64,000 bases of DNA from the NCBI GenBank assembly GCA_045114775.1, contig JBGULC010000042.1, forward strand, positions 62,001 through 126,000. The letters are read 5' to 3'. Shown here in pieces: positions 56,817 through 64,000 of the stretch; the stretch's first letter is position 1, and every line of letters starts with the position of its first letter. Position numbers and translations under genes: made by a program. This DNA comes from UBA3792 sp045114775 (GTDB lineage Bacteria > Bacillota > Clostridia > Christensenellales > CAG-138). The notes beneath the pieces are model-generated. The model had not been told where the DNA came from. It ran no database searches and saw only the letters and a program-made list of their open reading frames with translations.

Positions 56817-57845
56817 ATGAAACGCATTGCTCTGTGGACAGGCGTCGGGCTCATGGCGGCGGCAGCCGTCGCTGCGCTGCTTCTGTTCACCTGTGTGTTC
56901 GGCAATCACATCTATCGCGCGGCGACCTGTACGGAGCCGGAAACCTGTACGCGCTGCGGAAAAACCCGCGGCGAGCCGCTCGGGCATGACGAATCCGTCG
57001 CGGCGTGCGAAGCGCCTGCGGTCTGCCGCCGCTGCGGCGCGGTTCTTTCCTCACCGCTCGGGCACGATTTTCTGCCCGCCGATTGCGAGCATCCACAGAC
57101 CTGCGCGCGCTGCGGGATCACGCGCGGGGAACCGCTCGGGCACGTATTTGTGCCTGCAGCCTGCACGGCGCCGGAACGATGCACCCGCTGCGGAATCACC
57201 CGCGGCGAACCTTTGGGACACGACATGACCGCGCCGACCTTCCAGACCCCCGCGACATGTACGCGCTGCGGGCTGAAGGACGGCGAAGCGCTGTCGCCGG
57301 CGCTGCTCGGAAAAGCGCTGAACGAGCTTGCGGTCGGCGTTCCCGTGCCGTATACGACCGCGGGGTACGAGGATCATGACGTCGACGTGACCGGCACGGT
57401 CGAGATCGCGGACTATACCGTGACGGCGGGGGACGACGACTTCCCGCCGCGCGCGGGCTATGAATGGCATATCGCGACGGTGCGGCTCGTGTTCGAAGGC
57501 GACGATGCAAAGAGTAACGGCGCGCAGAGCGCCTGGACCTACGGCGACTGGTATCTTTGCGACAACGCGATGACCGCCGCGGACGACGACGGGCTTCGCG
57601 CGTTCGTCGCCGATTGGTACGGCACGCGGGTGACGTGCTGGCAGAAAACGGGTCCCGCCATCGAATCCGACTGGTACGACCGCGCGCTGCGCTTCACTTG
57701 GCGGGAGGGCGTTCTGGTGCCGGAGGGTTACAACGGCGTGCTGCTGATCTTTTGCAATTACCGGCTTTTGAAGGATGCGCCGGGCCCGTACCTTCCCGCG
57801 AGCGCAGCGCTCGACGAGACGGCGCCCGTCTTCCGGATGAAATAA
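56817..57845 (+). CDS. Membrane-anchored protein with Cys-rich PLGH repeats
   Basis: 342 residues from the ATG at 56817 (GGGGG eight or nine bases before). A membrane anchor (about 7-30) is followed by five repeats of about 26-30 residues of the type C...P..C.RCG...GEPLGH (about 38-165); the last lacks the PLGH end. Each repeat has up to four Cys/His ligands, so metal binding is likely. The C-terminal domain (about 170-342) is soluble with a beta pattern (YEWHIATVRLVFEGDD). Similar Cys-rich repeats occur in surface proteins of Clostridia. Function unknown. Confidence 0.8.
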   Translation: MKRIALWTGVGLMAAAAVAALLLFTCVFGNHIYRAATCTEPETCTRCGKTRGEPLGHDESVAACEAPAVCRRCGAVLSSPLGHDFLPADCEHPQTCARCGITRGEPLGHVFVPAACTAPERCTRCGITRGEPLGHDMTAPTFQTPATCTRCGLKDGEALSPALLGKALNELAVGVPVPYTTAGYEDHDVDVTGTVEIADYTVTAGDDDFPPRAGYEWHIATVRLVFEGDDAKSNGAQSAWTYGDWYLCDNAMTAADDDGLRAFVADWYGTRVTCWQKTGPAIESDWYDRALRFTWREGVLVPEGYNGVLLIFCNYRLLKDAPGPYLPASAALDETAPVFRMK

Positions 57846-57848
57846 AAT

Positions 57849-57873
57849 AAGCGGCTGAAAAGCCGCTTTTTTG
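57849..57873. terminator. Bidirectional terminator between convergent genes
   Basis: AAGCGGCT pairs with AGCCGCTT around GAAA, with T runs on both strands. Confidence 0.9.
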
Positions 57874-57884
57874 CCGATGGGAGG

Positions 57885-58484
57885 TTACGGGGCGATCGCG
57901 GTGCGACAGAAATCCAGCCCCGCGTTGACCGCGTTGACGACCGCCTTCGAGGTTACGGTTGCGCCGGAGATCGCGTCGACACTGTTTTTATCCGATCCGT
58001 TCAGAATAAAAGCGTCGACGCTGCGGTCTGTGAATTGATCCCGGAACGCCGGCTCGTTTGCCAAAGACCCCTTGCCGGGCGTTTCGTTCAGCTCGAGGAA
58101 GACGATCCCGGCGGTCGTGCCGTCCGGTCGGATGCCTAGCGCAAGCGTAAGCGGGGGATTGTGGGCGTTCCGGTTTTCGAGAACGATCACAAAGCCCAGC
58201 GGTTCCTTCGCCGCGTCGTACAGCGCCTCCGCGCGGAGGATCCGGGTGCTGCCGAATTCGCCGTCGCCGTAGTAGTCTTCCTGCGGATCGACGGTTTCGA
58301 TCGCTTCAAAGGACGCGGCTTCCGGGAACAGCGCAAGGTCCCCGTCGGGAAGCGTCGCCGTTGGTTCCGCGCGCACTTCGTTCCTCCGATGACGCCTTGC
58401 ACAGCCCGTGCCTGCCGCAAGCAGCAGAAGGATGAGGAACAGCGCGGCAGCGCGCACAAGGATTGGATGATGCAATCGCTTCAT
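57885..58484 (-). CDS. FMN-binding domain lipoprotein
   Basis: 199 residues from the ATG at 58484 (AAAGGAG before). A lipoprotein signal ends in LAAGTGC (Cys28). The mature part has the RnfG/NqrC-type FMN-binding domain, with the flavin-attachment motif SGATVTS at about residue 175, where flavin would be bound covalently to Thr. It may take part in extracytoplasmic electron transfer. No rnf or nqr genes and no ApbE flavin transferase are in the window. Confidence 0.85.
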   Translation of the reverse strand: MKRLHHPILVRAAALFLILLLLAAGTGCARRHRRNEVRAEPTATLPDGDLALFPEAASFEAIETVDPQEDYYGDGEFGSTRILRAEALYDAAKEPLGFVIVLENRNAHNPPLTLALGIRPDGTTAGIVFLELNETPGKGSLANEPAFRDQFTDRSVDAFILNGSDKNSVDAISGATVTSKAVVNAVNAGLDFCRTAIAP

Positions 58485-58558
58485 AGCGTTCTCCTTTTCA
58501 TTGCTTTCATGCAACAAGACCGATGAGCAATGCGTTTGGTTTTATCCGGCGCGTTTAT

Positions 58559-58590
58559 TTATGCGTCTTTTCCCGCGCGCGCTTGTGCGC
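58559..58590. repeat. 32-bp direct repeat, copy 1
   Basis: The sequence starting TTATGCGTCTTTTCCCGCGC matches 59199-59230 at 31 of 32 bases. Here it contains the stop codon of the membrane protein gene. Confidence 0.95.
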
Positions 58591-59170
58591 CGAAGTGCAG
58601 CCCCAGGAGCAGGCTTGCGACTGCGAGAGGGATTGATTTCAGAATACCAAAGATAAGCACAAGGATAAGCGATTCGCCCGCATAGCTGATGGTTCCGAGG
58701 TACTCCATCTGCGCAGACGAAGACGCCGAGAGCAGAAACGGGATCACGGGCAGCAGGATCGCCGAAACGATCAGCATCCACATGGAGCGGCGATCGTGCA
58801 GAAACAATCCGATACAGATCAGCACCGTGACAAGGACCGCGGCGCACAAGAAAAGGACCGTGCTTGCGGACGTGATCGGGATCAGCGTATACCCGTAGGA
58901 AGCGTTGATGGAACCGAGTTCAACCGCGATCACCGACGCGGCATAGACGACCGCCGCAACGCCGGCTGCGCGGAATCCGCGTGCGAGGAGCATGACGCCG
59001 ATGAATGCGGTCAGGATGCTTTGTCCGAAGCCGATCCAATAACCGGCGTCGACCTTGTGGTCGATCTTCATGAGCGCGAAAAAGGACGGAAATAATGCCC
59101 ATACTCTGATCACGGCAAGGACGATCAGCAGGATACCGGCAATGATGCGAAGCGCTTTTCGTTCTTCCAT
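58559..59170 (-). CDS. Integral membrane protein of unknown function
   Basis: 203 residues with six predicted membrane helices (about 8-34, 45-63, 69-87, 98-121, 132-152, 163-190). I recognise no family. GGGAGG precedes the ATG at 59170. It follows uvrB by 24 bases on the minus strand and precedes the FMN-binding lipoprotein gene by 74. Its last ten codons are read from a 32-base sequence that also ends uvrB (see the repeat entries), in another frame. Confidence 0.8.
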   Translation of the reverse strand: MEERKALRIIAGILLIVLAVIRVWALFPSFFALMKIDHKVDAGYWIGFGQSILTAFIGVMLLARGFRAAGVAAVVYAASVIAVELGSINASYGYTLIPITSASTVLFLCAAVLVTVLICIGLFLHDRRSMWMLIVSAILLPVIPFLLSASSSAQMEYLGTISYAGESLILVLIFGILKSIPLAVASLLLGLHFGAQARAGKDA

Positions 59171-59194
59171 AAAAATGCCTCCCTGAAAACGGTT

Positions 59195-61219
59195 TCACTT
59201 ATGCGTCTTTTCCCGCGCGCGTTTGTGCGCGCCGATCTGACCGGGTTTAAGCTCGCTCTTTTTCTGCACCTTTTCGCCCTTCAGGGCAAGGATCGCGTCG
59301 CGAAGCTTTGCCGCGGTCTCGAATTCAAGCTCGCGTGCCGCCTGCTGCATCTGCTCGGTCAGCACGGCGATGCGCTCCTTCTTCTGCCATTCGGTAAGAC
59401 TTTCCGGCGGCGCGTCCTCGTGCCGCGAGATGACCAGCGTGTCGTAGACCTTCTTCTGAATGGTTTTCGGCACGATGCCGTGCTCCTTGTTGTACGCCAT
59501 CTGTTTTTCGCGGCGGCGGGCGGTCTCGTCCATCGCGCGGCGCATCGAGTCCGTGATGCTGTCGGCGTAGAGGATGACGCGTCCCTCGGCGTTTCGCGCG
59601 GCTCTGCCGATCGTCTGAATGAGGCTCGTTTCGGATCGCAAAAAGCCCTCCTTGTCGGCGTCGAGGATCGCGACGAGGCCCACTTCGGGAAGGTCGAGCC
59701 CTTCGCGCAAGAGGTTGATGCCGACGAGCGCGTCGAATTCGCCGAGTCTCAGATCGCGGATGATCTCCATGCGATCGAGCGTGTCGATGTCGCTGTGCAT
59801 ATAGCGCACGCGCACGCCCATGCGGTCGAGGTATTCCGTGAGGTCCTCCGCCATGCGCTTGGTGAGCGTCGTGATGAGCGTTCGGAACCCCTTTTCCGCC
59901 TGCATGCGGACCTCGGAGAGGAGATCGTCGATCTGTCCCTTGACGGGGCGCACGGTGACCTCGGGATCGACGAGTCCGGTCGGGCGGATGATCTGCTCGG
60001 CGACGACCGACGCGCGGTTCAGTTCAAACCGTGCGGGCGTTGCGGACACGCAGACGAGCTGCGGCACGCGCGCCATGAATTCGTCGAAGGTCAGCGGGCG
60101 GTTGTCCCTTGCGCTCGGAAGCCGGAAGCCGTATTCGACGAGCGCATCCTTTCTGGCGCGGTCGCCGCGAAACATCCCCCCGACCTGCGGGAGCGTGACG
60201 TGGCTTTCGTCGACGAACATCAGAAAATCCTCGGGGAAATAGTCGATCAGCGTAAACGGCGGTTCGCCGGGCTTTCTGCCGTCAAAGTAGCGCGAATAAT
60301 TTTCGATGCCGCTGCAGAACCCGATCTCCTGCATCATCTCGATGTCGTGCAGCACGCGCGAGCGGATGCGCTCGGCTTCAAGCGGACGGTTCGTGTCGAG
60401 GAACATCTTTTCCTGCACCTCCATATCCGCTTCGATCTCGCGAAGCGCCTGCTGCATTTTTTCCTGCCCGGTGGCGTAGTGCGAGGCGGGGAAGATCGCA
60501 ACGTGGCTGCGGCGGGAGATCACCTCGCCGGAGAGCACGTTGATCTCGGAAATGCGCTCGATCTCGTCGCCGAAGAAGGAGATGCGCAGCGCCTTGTCGG
60601 TCCAGTTGACGGGGTAGATGTCGAGCGTGTCCCCGTGCGAACGGAACGTCCCGCGTGAAAAGTCCATGTCGTTGCGTTGATACTGGTTTTCGATGAGCCG
60701 CTTCATGACGTCGCGGCGGTCGATCTCCATGCCCTCACGAAGCGAGATGGAGAGCTTCAGGTATTCCTTCGGATCGCCCAGACCGTAGATGCACGAGACC
60801 GACGCGACGATGATGACGTCGTTCCGCTCGTTCAGGGCGCAGGTTGCGGAGTGGCGCAGCTTGTCGATCTCGTCGTTGACGTCGATCGTCTTTTCGATGT
60901 AGGTGTCGGATGCGGGCAGATACGCTTCGGGCTGATAGTAGTCGTAGTACGACACAAAGAACTCGACCGCGGAGTCCGGAAACAGCTCCTTGAACTCGGA
61001 GCAGAGCTGCGCGGCGAGCGTTTTGTTATGGGCAAGCACGAGCGTGGGCTTTTGCACACGCTCGATGACCTTTGCCATGGTATAGGTTTTTCCGCTTCCC
61101 GTAACGCCCAAGAGAACGGACAGGGGATTGCCGGCTTCGATGCTTTTTGCGAGCGTTTCGATCGCCTGCGGCTGATCGCCCTGCGGCTCGTAGGGGGAAA
61201 CGACCTTGAATTCGCCCAT
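59195..61219 (-). CDS. uvrB: UvrABC system protein B
   Basis: 674 residues. Walker A GVTGSGKT (about 38-45), the beta-hairpin region YYDYYQPEAYLP, DESHVTLPQVGGMFRGDRARK, helicase motifs (INLLREGLDLPEV, QTIGRAARNAEGRVI) and the C-terminal UVR domain are present. It verifies damage and loads UvrC in nucleotide excision repair. No uvrA or uvrC is in the window. The start overlaps the Dabb stop codon by one base (TGATG), so translation is coupled. Confidence 0.97.
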   Translation of the reverse strand: MGEFKVVSPYEPQGDQPQAIETLAKSIEAGNPLSVLLGVTGSGKTYTMAKVIERVQKPTLVLAHNKTLAAQLCSEFKELFPDSAVEFFVSYYDYYQPEAYLPASDTYIEKTIDVNDEIDKLRHSATCALNERNDVIIVASVSCIYGLGDPKEYLKLSISLREGMEIDRRDVMKRLIENQYQRNDMDFSRGTFRSHGDTLDIYPVNWTDKALRISFFGDEIERISEINVLSGEVISRRSHVAIFPASHYATGQEKMQQALREIEADMEVQEKMFLDTNRPLEAERIRSRVLHDIEMMQEIGFCSGIENYSRYFDGRKPGEPPFTLIDYFPEDFLMFVDESHVTLPQVGGMFRGDRARKDALVEYGFRLPSARDNRPLTFDEFMARVPQLVCVSATPARFELNRASVVAEQIIRPTGLVDPEVTVRPVKGQIDDLLSEVRMQAEKGFRTLITTLTKRMAEDLTEYLDRMGVRVRYMHSDIDTLDRMEIIRDLRLGEFDALVGINLLREGLDLPEVGLVAILDADKEGFLRSETSLIQTIGRAARNAEGRVILYADSITDSMRRAMDETARRREKQMAYNKEHGIVPKTIQKKVYDTLVISRHEDAPPESLTEWQKKERIAVLTEQMQQAARELEFETAAKLRDAILALKGEKVQKKSELKPGQIGAHKRAREKTHK
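59199..59230. repeat. 32-bp direct repeat, copy 2
   Basis: Matches 58559-58590 with one difference. Here it encodes the final AHKRAREKTHK of UvrB. Confidence 0.95.
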
Positions 61220-61503
61220 CAGTACTCGAAATCGACCGTCTTACTATCCAGCCGATGCGCGTGAATGTAGACGCGGGCTTTTGCGTGGTCCGGGTTCTTA
61301 TCGTAGATTTCAAGATCCTCTTTGGATTTGAAATCGACCAGAAGCGCCATGTCGTAGCTTCTGCCGGAATGCAGAAAGTCCTCGCCGATCTGCATGTGCA
61401 CGATCTCGGGGATCTTATCGACGAGCGCGTAAAGCGACTCGCGCACGATCGGAACGTTGACTTTGGGGTCTTCAAACTTGAACAGAACGATGTGCTTGAT
61501 CAT
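61219..61503 (-). CDS. Dabb family (stress-responsive A/B barrel) protein
   Basis: 94 residues. MIKHIVLFKFEDP, the central HMQIGEDFLHSGRSYDMALLVDF block and EDLEIYDKNPDHAK are typical of the Dabb dimeric ferredoxin-like fold. Precise role unknown. AAGGAGG precedes the ATG. It is translationally coupled to uvrB. Confidence 0.92.
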   Translation of the reverse strand: MIKHIVLFKFEDPKVNVPIVRESLYALVDKIPEIVHMQIGEDFLHSGRSYDMALLVDFKSKEDLEIYDKNPDHAKARVYIHAHRLDSKTVDFEY

Positions 61504-61561
61504 GGGGTATTCCTCCTTTTATGTTCCTGCGTCTCTCAGGCATGCGAGCGGAGAGGGCTTT

Positions 61562-61722
61562 GGCTTCCCCTTGAGGGGAAGCTGTCACCGACAGGTGACT
61601 GATGAGGTGTACAGGACGGCGAATGCAGCGCATTCGCTCGATCCGCAAAAACTGACGTTTTTTGCGTGTCCACCTCATCCGGCTCGCTCACACTTCGCCA
61701 CCTTCCCCTCTAAGGGGAAGGC
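61562..61722. repeat. Inverted pair of family B repeats with a central hairpin
   Basis: A forward copy (61562-61609) has GCTTCCCCTTGAGGGGAAGC and ends GATGAGGTG. A reverse copy (61671-61722) starts CACCTCATCC and has CCTTCCCCTCTAAGGGGAAG. Between them GCGAATGC/GCATTCGC forms another hairpin (61619-61637). The gap 61504-61766 contains nothing else recognisable. Confidence 0.85.
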
Positions 61723-61766
61723 AAGAATTCGGTCAAGTGTTGGTAATTGCCGGACAGAAGATCGTT

Positions 61767-62480
61767 TCAGTCCTCCGCAATGGACAGCGCCACGCGGATC
61801 ATCTGATCGAACGCGGTCTGGCGCTGTTCCGGCGTCGTTTCCTCGTGCGTGCCGATGATGTCGCTGATCGTGTCGATCGAAAGCGCCTTCTTGCCGCACC
61901 GCGCTGCGTTCATATAGAGCGCCGCCGCTTCCATTTCCACGGCAAGCACGCCCATCTTGCGCCAGCTTTTCCACGCCTCCGGGTCATCGCCGTAGAACAC
62001 GTCGGAGCTCATCAGGTTGCCGACCATGTACCGTGCGCCGATCGCCTCGCAGGCGTCGACGGCCTTTTTGACGAGCCCGAAATCCGCGATCGGGGCGAAC
62101 GTGCCGGGCAGATTGAACTGCGCGGCATAGTTCGAGTTCGTGCAGGCGCCCATGCCGATGACGATGTCAAAGAGTCGGAGATCGGGGTGATACGCGCCCG
62201 CGCTTCCCACGCGGATGATGCTGTCCACGTCGAAGAAGTGGAAAAGCTCGTAGGAGTAGATGCCGATTGAGGGAATGCCCATGCCGCTCGCCATGACCGA
62301 AACGCGCTTGCCCTCGTACGTGCCGGTGTAGCCGTAGACGTTGCGGATGCCCGTCACAAGCTGCGGATCCTTCAGGTAGGTTTCCGCAATGAACTTTGCG
62401 CGCAGAGGATCGCCCGGCATCAGCACGGTCTTTGCAAAATCGCCCGGCTTTGCTCCGTTGTGGGGAGTGATAGTCGCCAT
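61767..62480 (-). CDS. deoD: Purine-nucleoside phosphorylase, DeoD type
   Basis: 237 residues, hexameric bacterial type. LMPGDPLRAKFIAE (phosphate site), VGSAGAYHPDL, VEMEAAALY (ribose and base site) and TISDIIGTHEETTPEQR are all present. It splits purine nucleosides to base and ribose 1-phosphate. GGAGG precedes the ATG, which lies 15 bases after the phospho-sugar mutase gene. Confidence 0.96.
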   Translation of the reverse strand: MATITPHNGAKPGDFAKTVLMPGDPLRAKFIAETYLKDPQLVTGIRNVYGYTGTYEGKRVSVMASGMGIPSIGIYSYELFHFFDVDSIIRVGSAGAYHPDLRLFDIVIGMGACTNSNYAAQFNLPGTFAPIADFGLVKKAVDACEAIGARYMVGNLMSSDVFYGDDPEAWKSWRKMGVLAVEMEAAALYMNAARCGKKALSIDTISDIIGTHEETTPEQRQTAFDQMIRVALSIAED

Positions 62481-62495
62481 AGCCGTTCTCCTCTC

Positions 62496-64000
62496 TTATT
62501 TGAGGCCGAGAAGCGTCGAAAGCTTCTCGTCCATATCGTTCATGAGTGCGGTCAGCCGCGCGTCGACCGCCGCGTCGGTGTCCGCGTGTGCGCCGATGTA
62601 CAGCTTGAGCTTCGGCTCCGTGCCGGAGGGACGCACCGTGACCCATGCGCCGTCGGAAAGCGTCATGCGCAGCACGTTCGATTTCGGAAGCCCCGTTTCC
62701 TCGGGCTTATTGAAGTCCTCGGTCTTTGCGACGGAAACGCCCGCGATCGCGGACAGCGGATCCTTGCGGAGCAGCGCCATTGCGTTTTTGATCGCTTCGA
62801 TGCCCGCCTTGCCCTCGAGCGTGTAGGATTTGACCTTTTCGCGGTAAAAGCCGTAGATCCCGTAGATCTCGAGGAGCGCGTCGTAGAGCGTCATGCCGCG
62901 CTCGCGATAGACCACGCATGCCTCCGCAACGAGCATCGCCGCGCAGATCGCGTCCTTGTCGCGCACGAAGCTTCCCGCGAGGAAGCCGTAGCTCTCTTCA
63001 AAGCCGAACAGGAACGTATGCTCGTGCGTTTCCTCGCACCGCGCGATCTCCTCCGCGATGAAGCGGAAGCCGGTCAGAACTTCCCTGCATTCGACGCCGA
63101 AGCGGGCGCAAATCGCGTCCGCAAGCTGCGTGGATACGATCGAGCGAACCACGAGCCCGTTGTCCGGCAGCTTGCCGGTCGCCTTATAGGAGGAAAGCAG
63201 AGAATGAATCAGGATCGCGCCGATCTGATTGCCGGTCAGCACCGCCCAATCGCCGTCGGTCTTTTTCACCGCAAGCCCGAGCCGGTCGCTGTCCGGATCG
63301 GTGCCGATGATGACGGTCGCGCCGACTTCTTCCGCATAGCGGAACGCCAGCGTGAACGCGTTCGGATCCTCGGGGTTCGGGGCCTTGACCGTCGGGAAGC
63401 TGCCGTCCGGCGCTTCCTGCTCCTTGACGACCGTGACGTTCGTGACGCCGATGCGCTTTAAGACTTCGCGGACCGGCACGTTGCCGGATCCGTGCAGCGG
63501 GGTATAGACGAGCTTCAGGTCCTTACCCTTTTCTTTGACCAGCTCCGGCTGCGTCAAAAGCGACATCGTCTTTTGATAGTAGATCTCGTCGATCTCTTTG
63601 CCGATCAGCTCGATCGTACCGTCACCGACGCCTTGGTCAAACGGCTTGTAGCCGGTTTTGAAGCCCTCGACCGCGCGGATGTGCCTTGTGATCTCGTTCG
63701 CAAGATCCGGCGCCGCCTGTCCCGCGGTGGGGCCGTAGACCTTGTAGCCGTTGTACTTCGGCGGGTTGTGGCTCGCCGTGATCACGACGCCCGCGTCGCA
63801 TTTAAGCTCGCGCACCGTGAAGCTGAGCTGCGGCACGGAATGCAGCGTGGAATAGAGATAAACGTGTACCCCGTGCGCCGCGAGCACGCAGGCGGTCTCC
63901 TTGGCGAACAGGTCGGAGCAGTGCCGCGAATCGTACGCGATGCATACGCGCGCAGTACCCTTGACGTTCTCGTCAAGGTATCGCGCAAGGCCCTCGGTCG
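62496..64000 (-). CDS. Phospho-sugar mutase (alpha-D-phosphohexomutase family), 5' end beyond window
   Basis: The frame is open to the right edge (about 500 codons seen; the N-terminus is missing). The active-site serine loop TASHNPPKYNGYKVYG, the metal-binding GTDPDSDRLGLAV and the phosphate-binding RPSGTEPKLKLYIG are clear. The closest kind is the PgcA/PGM2-like group, which interconverts glucose 1- and 6-phosphate; some members also act on ribose 1-phosphate. Being co-transcribed with deoD, a phosphopentomutase role is plausible (inference). Confidence 0.92.
   Translation of the reverse strand, partial: TEGLARYLDENVKGTARVCIAYDSRHCSDLFAKETACVLAAHGVHVYLYSTLHSVPQLSFTVRELKCDAGVVITASHNPPKYNGYKVYGPTAGQAAPDLANEITRHIRAVEGFKTGYKPFDQGVGDGTIELIGKEIDEIYYQKTMSLLTQPELVKEKGKDLKLVYTPLHGSGNVPVREVLKRIGVTNVTVVKEQEAPDGSFPTVKAPNPEDPNAFTLAFRYAEEVGATVIIGTDPDSDRLGLAVKKTDGDWAVLTGNQIGAILIHSLLSSYKATGKLPDNGLVVRSIVSTQLADAICARFGVECREVLTGFRFIAEEIARCEETHEHTFLFGFEESYGFLAGSFVRDKDAICAAMLVAEACVVYRERGMTLYDALLEIYGIYGFYREKVKSYTLEGKAGIEAIKNAMALLRKDPLSAIAGVSVAKTEDFNKPEETGLPKSNVLRMTLSDGAWVTVRPSGTEPKLKLYIGAHADTDAAVDARLTALMNDMDEKLSTLLGLK

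Noticed and set aside
1..64000. CRISPR arrays, tRNA or rRNA genes, insertion sequences, prophage
   Set aside because: No regularly spaced direct repeats, no cloverleaf with a TTCGA arm, no transposase, integrase or phage structural gene was seen on reading both strands.

Overview
The window looks like a chromosomal segment of an uncultured, fairly GC-rich member of the Firmicutes (Bacillota), class Clostridia, most likely an anaerobic gut-type bacterium. This is inferred from Gram-positive gene content and order: a division and cell-wall cluster with a PASTA-bearing FtsI and a DNPR-type (meso-DAP) MurE, an rpsF-ssb-rpsR operon, a FeoA-FeoB fusion with a Cys-rich partner, oxygen-sensitive indolepyruvate:ferredoxin oxidoreductase, a 2[4Fe-4S] ferredoxin, and YgeW/YgeY. 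Genus and species cannot be told from the sequence. I found no rRNA, tRNA, CRISPR array, insertion sequence or prophage.

Layout. 1-3.5 kb: a large uncharacterised membrane protein cut by the left edge, a decayed gene end, a dense cluster of palindromic repeats, and a glycerophosphodiesterase. 3.6-11.2 kb: an MFS transporter with an unusual extracytoplasmic insert, then a five-gene operon (iorA-iorB-buk-ptb-aminotransferase) that would convert an amino acid to an acid with one ATP by substrate-level phosphorylation. 11.2-14.3 kb: a small regulator operon, lipoprotein, an AT-richer zinc-ribbon gene and a DUF1292 gene. 14.4-17.7 kb: a PAS/HTH regulator with ygeY and ygeW; the carbamate kinase that would fit this pathway lies apart at 22.7 kb. 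17.7-19.2 kb: 1.4 kb without a credible protein gene, holding a candidate C-rich small RNA, CCAAC arrays and repeats. 19.2-24.5 kb: a 1068-residue secreted protein (beta-helix-like repeats, cohesin-like domains, dockerin), arcC and a zinc-ribbon membrane protein.

24.6-29.0 kb: both subunits of a type IIA topoisomerase on the minus strand. 29.1-40.7 kb: the division and cell-wall operon rsmH-ftsL-ftsI-murE-mraY-murD-ftsW-murA-ftsQ. 41.0-43.2 kb: rpsF-ssb-rpsR (minus) divergent from holA (plus). 43.2-48.9 kb: a lipoprotein and a four-gene minus operon of surface and peptidase genes (clostripain-like, lipoprotein, M32 carboxypeptidase, DUF3592). 48.9-53.2 kb: an unknown protein, ferredoxin, a ParB-family protein, a zinc-ribbon membrane protein, rsmA and a tiny lipoprotein. 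53.2-57.9 kb: feoAB, its small partner, cdsA and a Cys-rich repeat protein. 57.9-64 kb: a minus-strand run of an FMN-binding lipoprotein, a membrane protein, uvrB, a Dabb protein, deoD and a phospho-sugar mutase cut by the right edge.

The most unusual signals are: three genes (holA, the unknown gene at 49.4 kb, rsmA) whose predicted transcription start falls exactly on the ATG with no ribosome binding site, suggesting leaderless mRNAs; a candidate antisense-Shine-Dalgarno-type small RNA at 18.0 kb; a tandem run of five hairpins with three-base loops at 2.2 kb; palindromic repeat families with short and long forms; and the cohesin-dockerin surface protein. Where promoters are listed, they are hexamer matches read by eye, not experimentally known.
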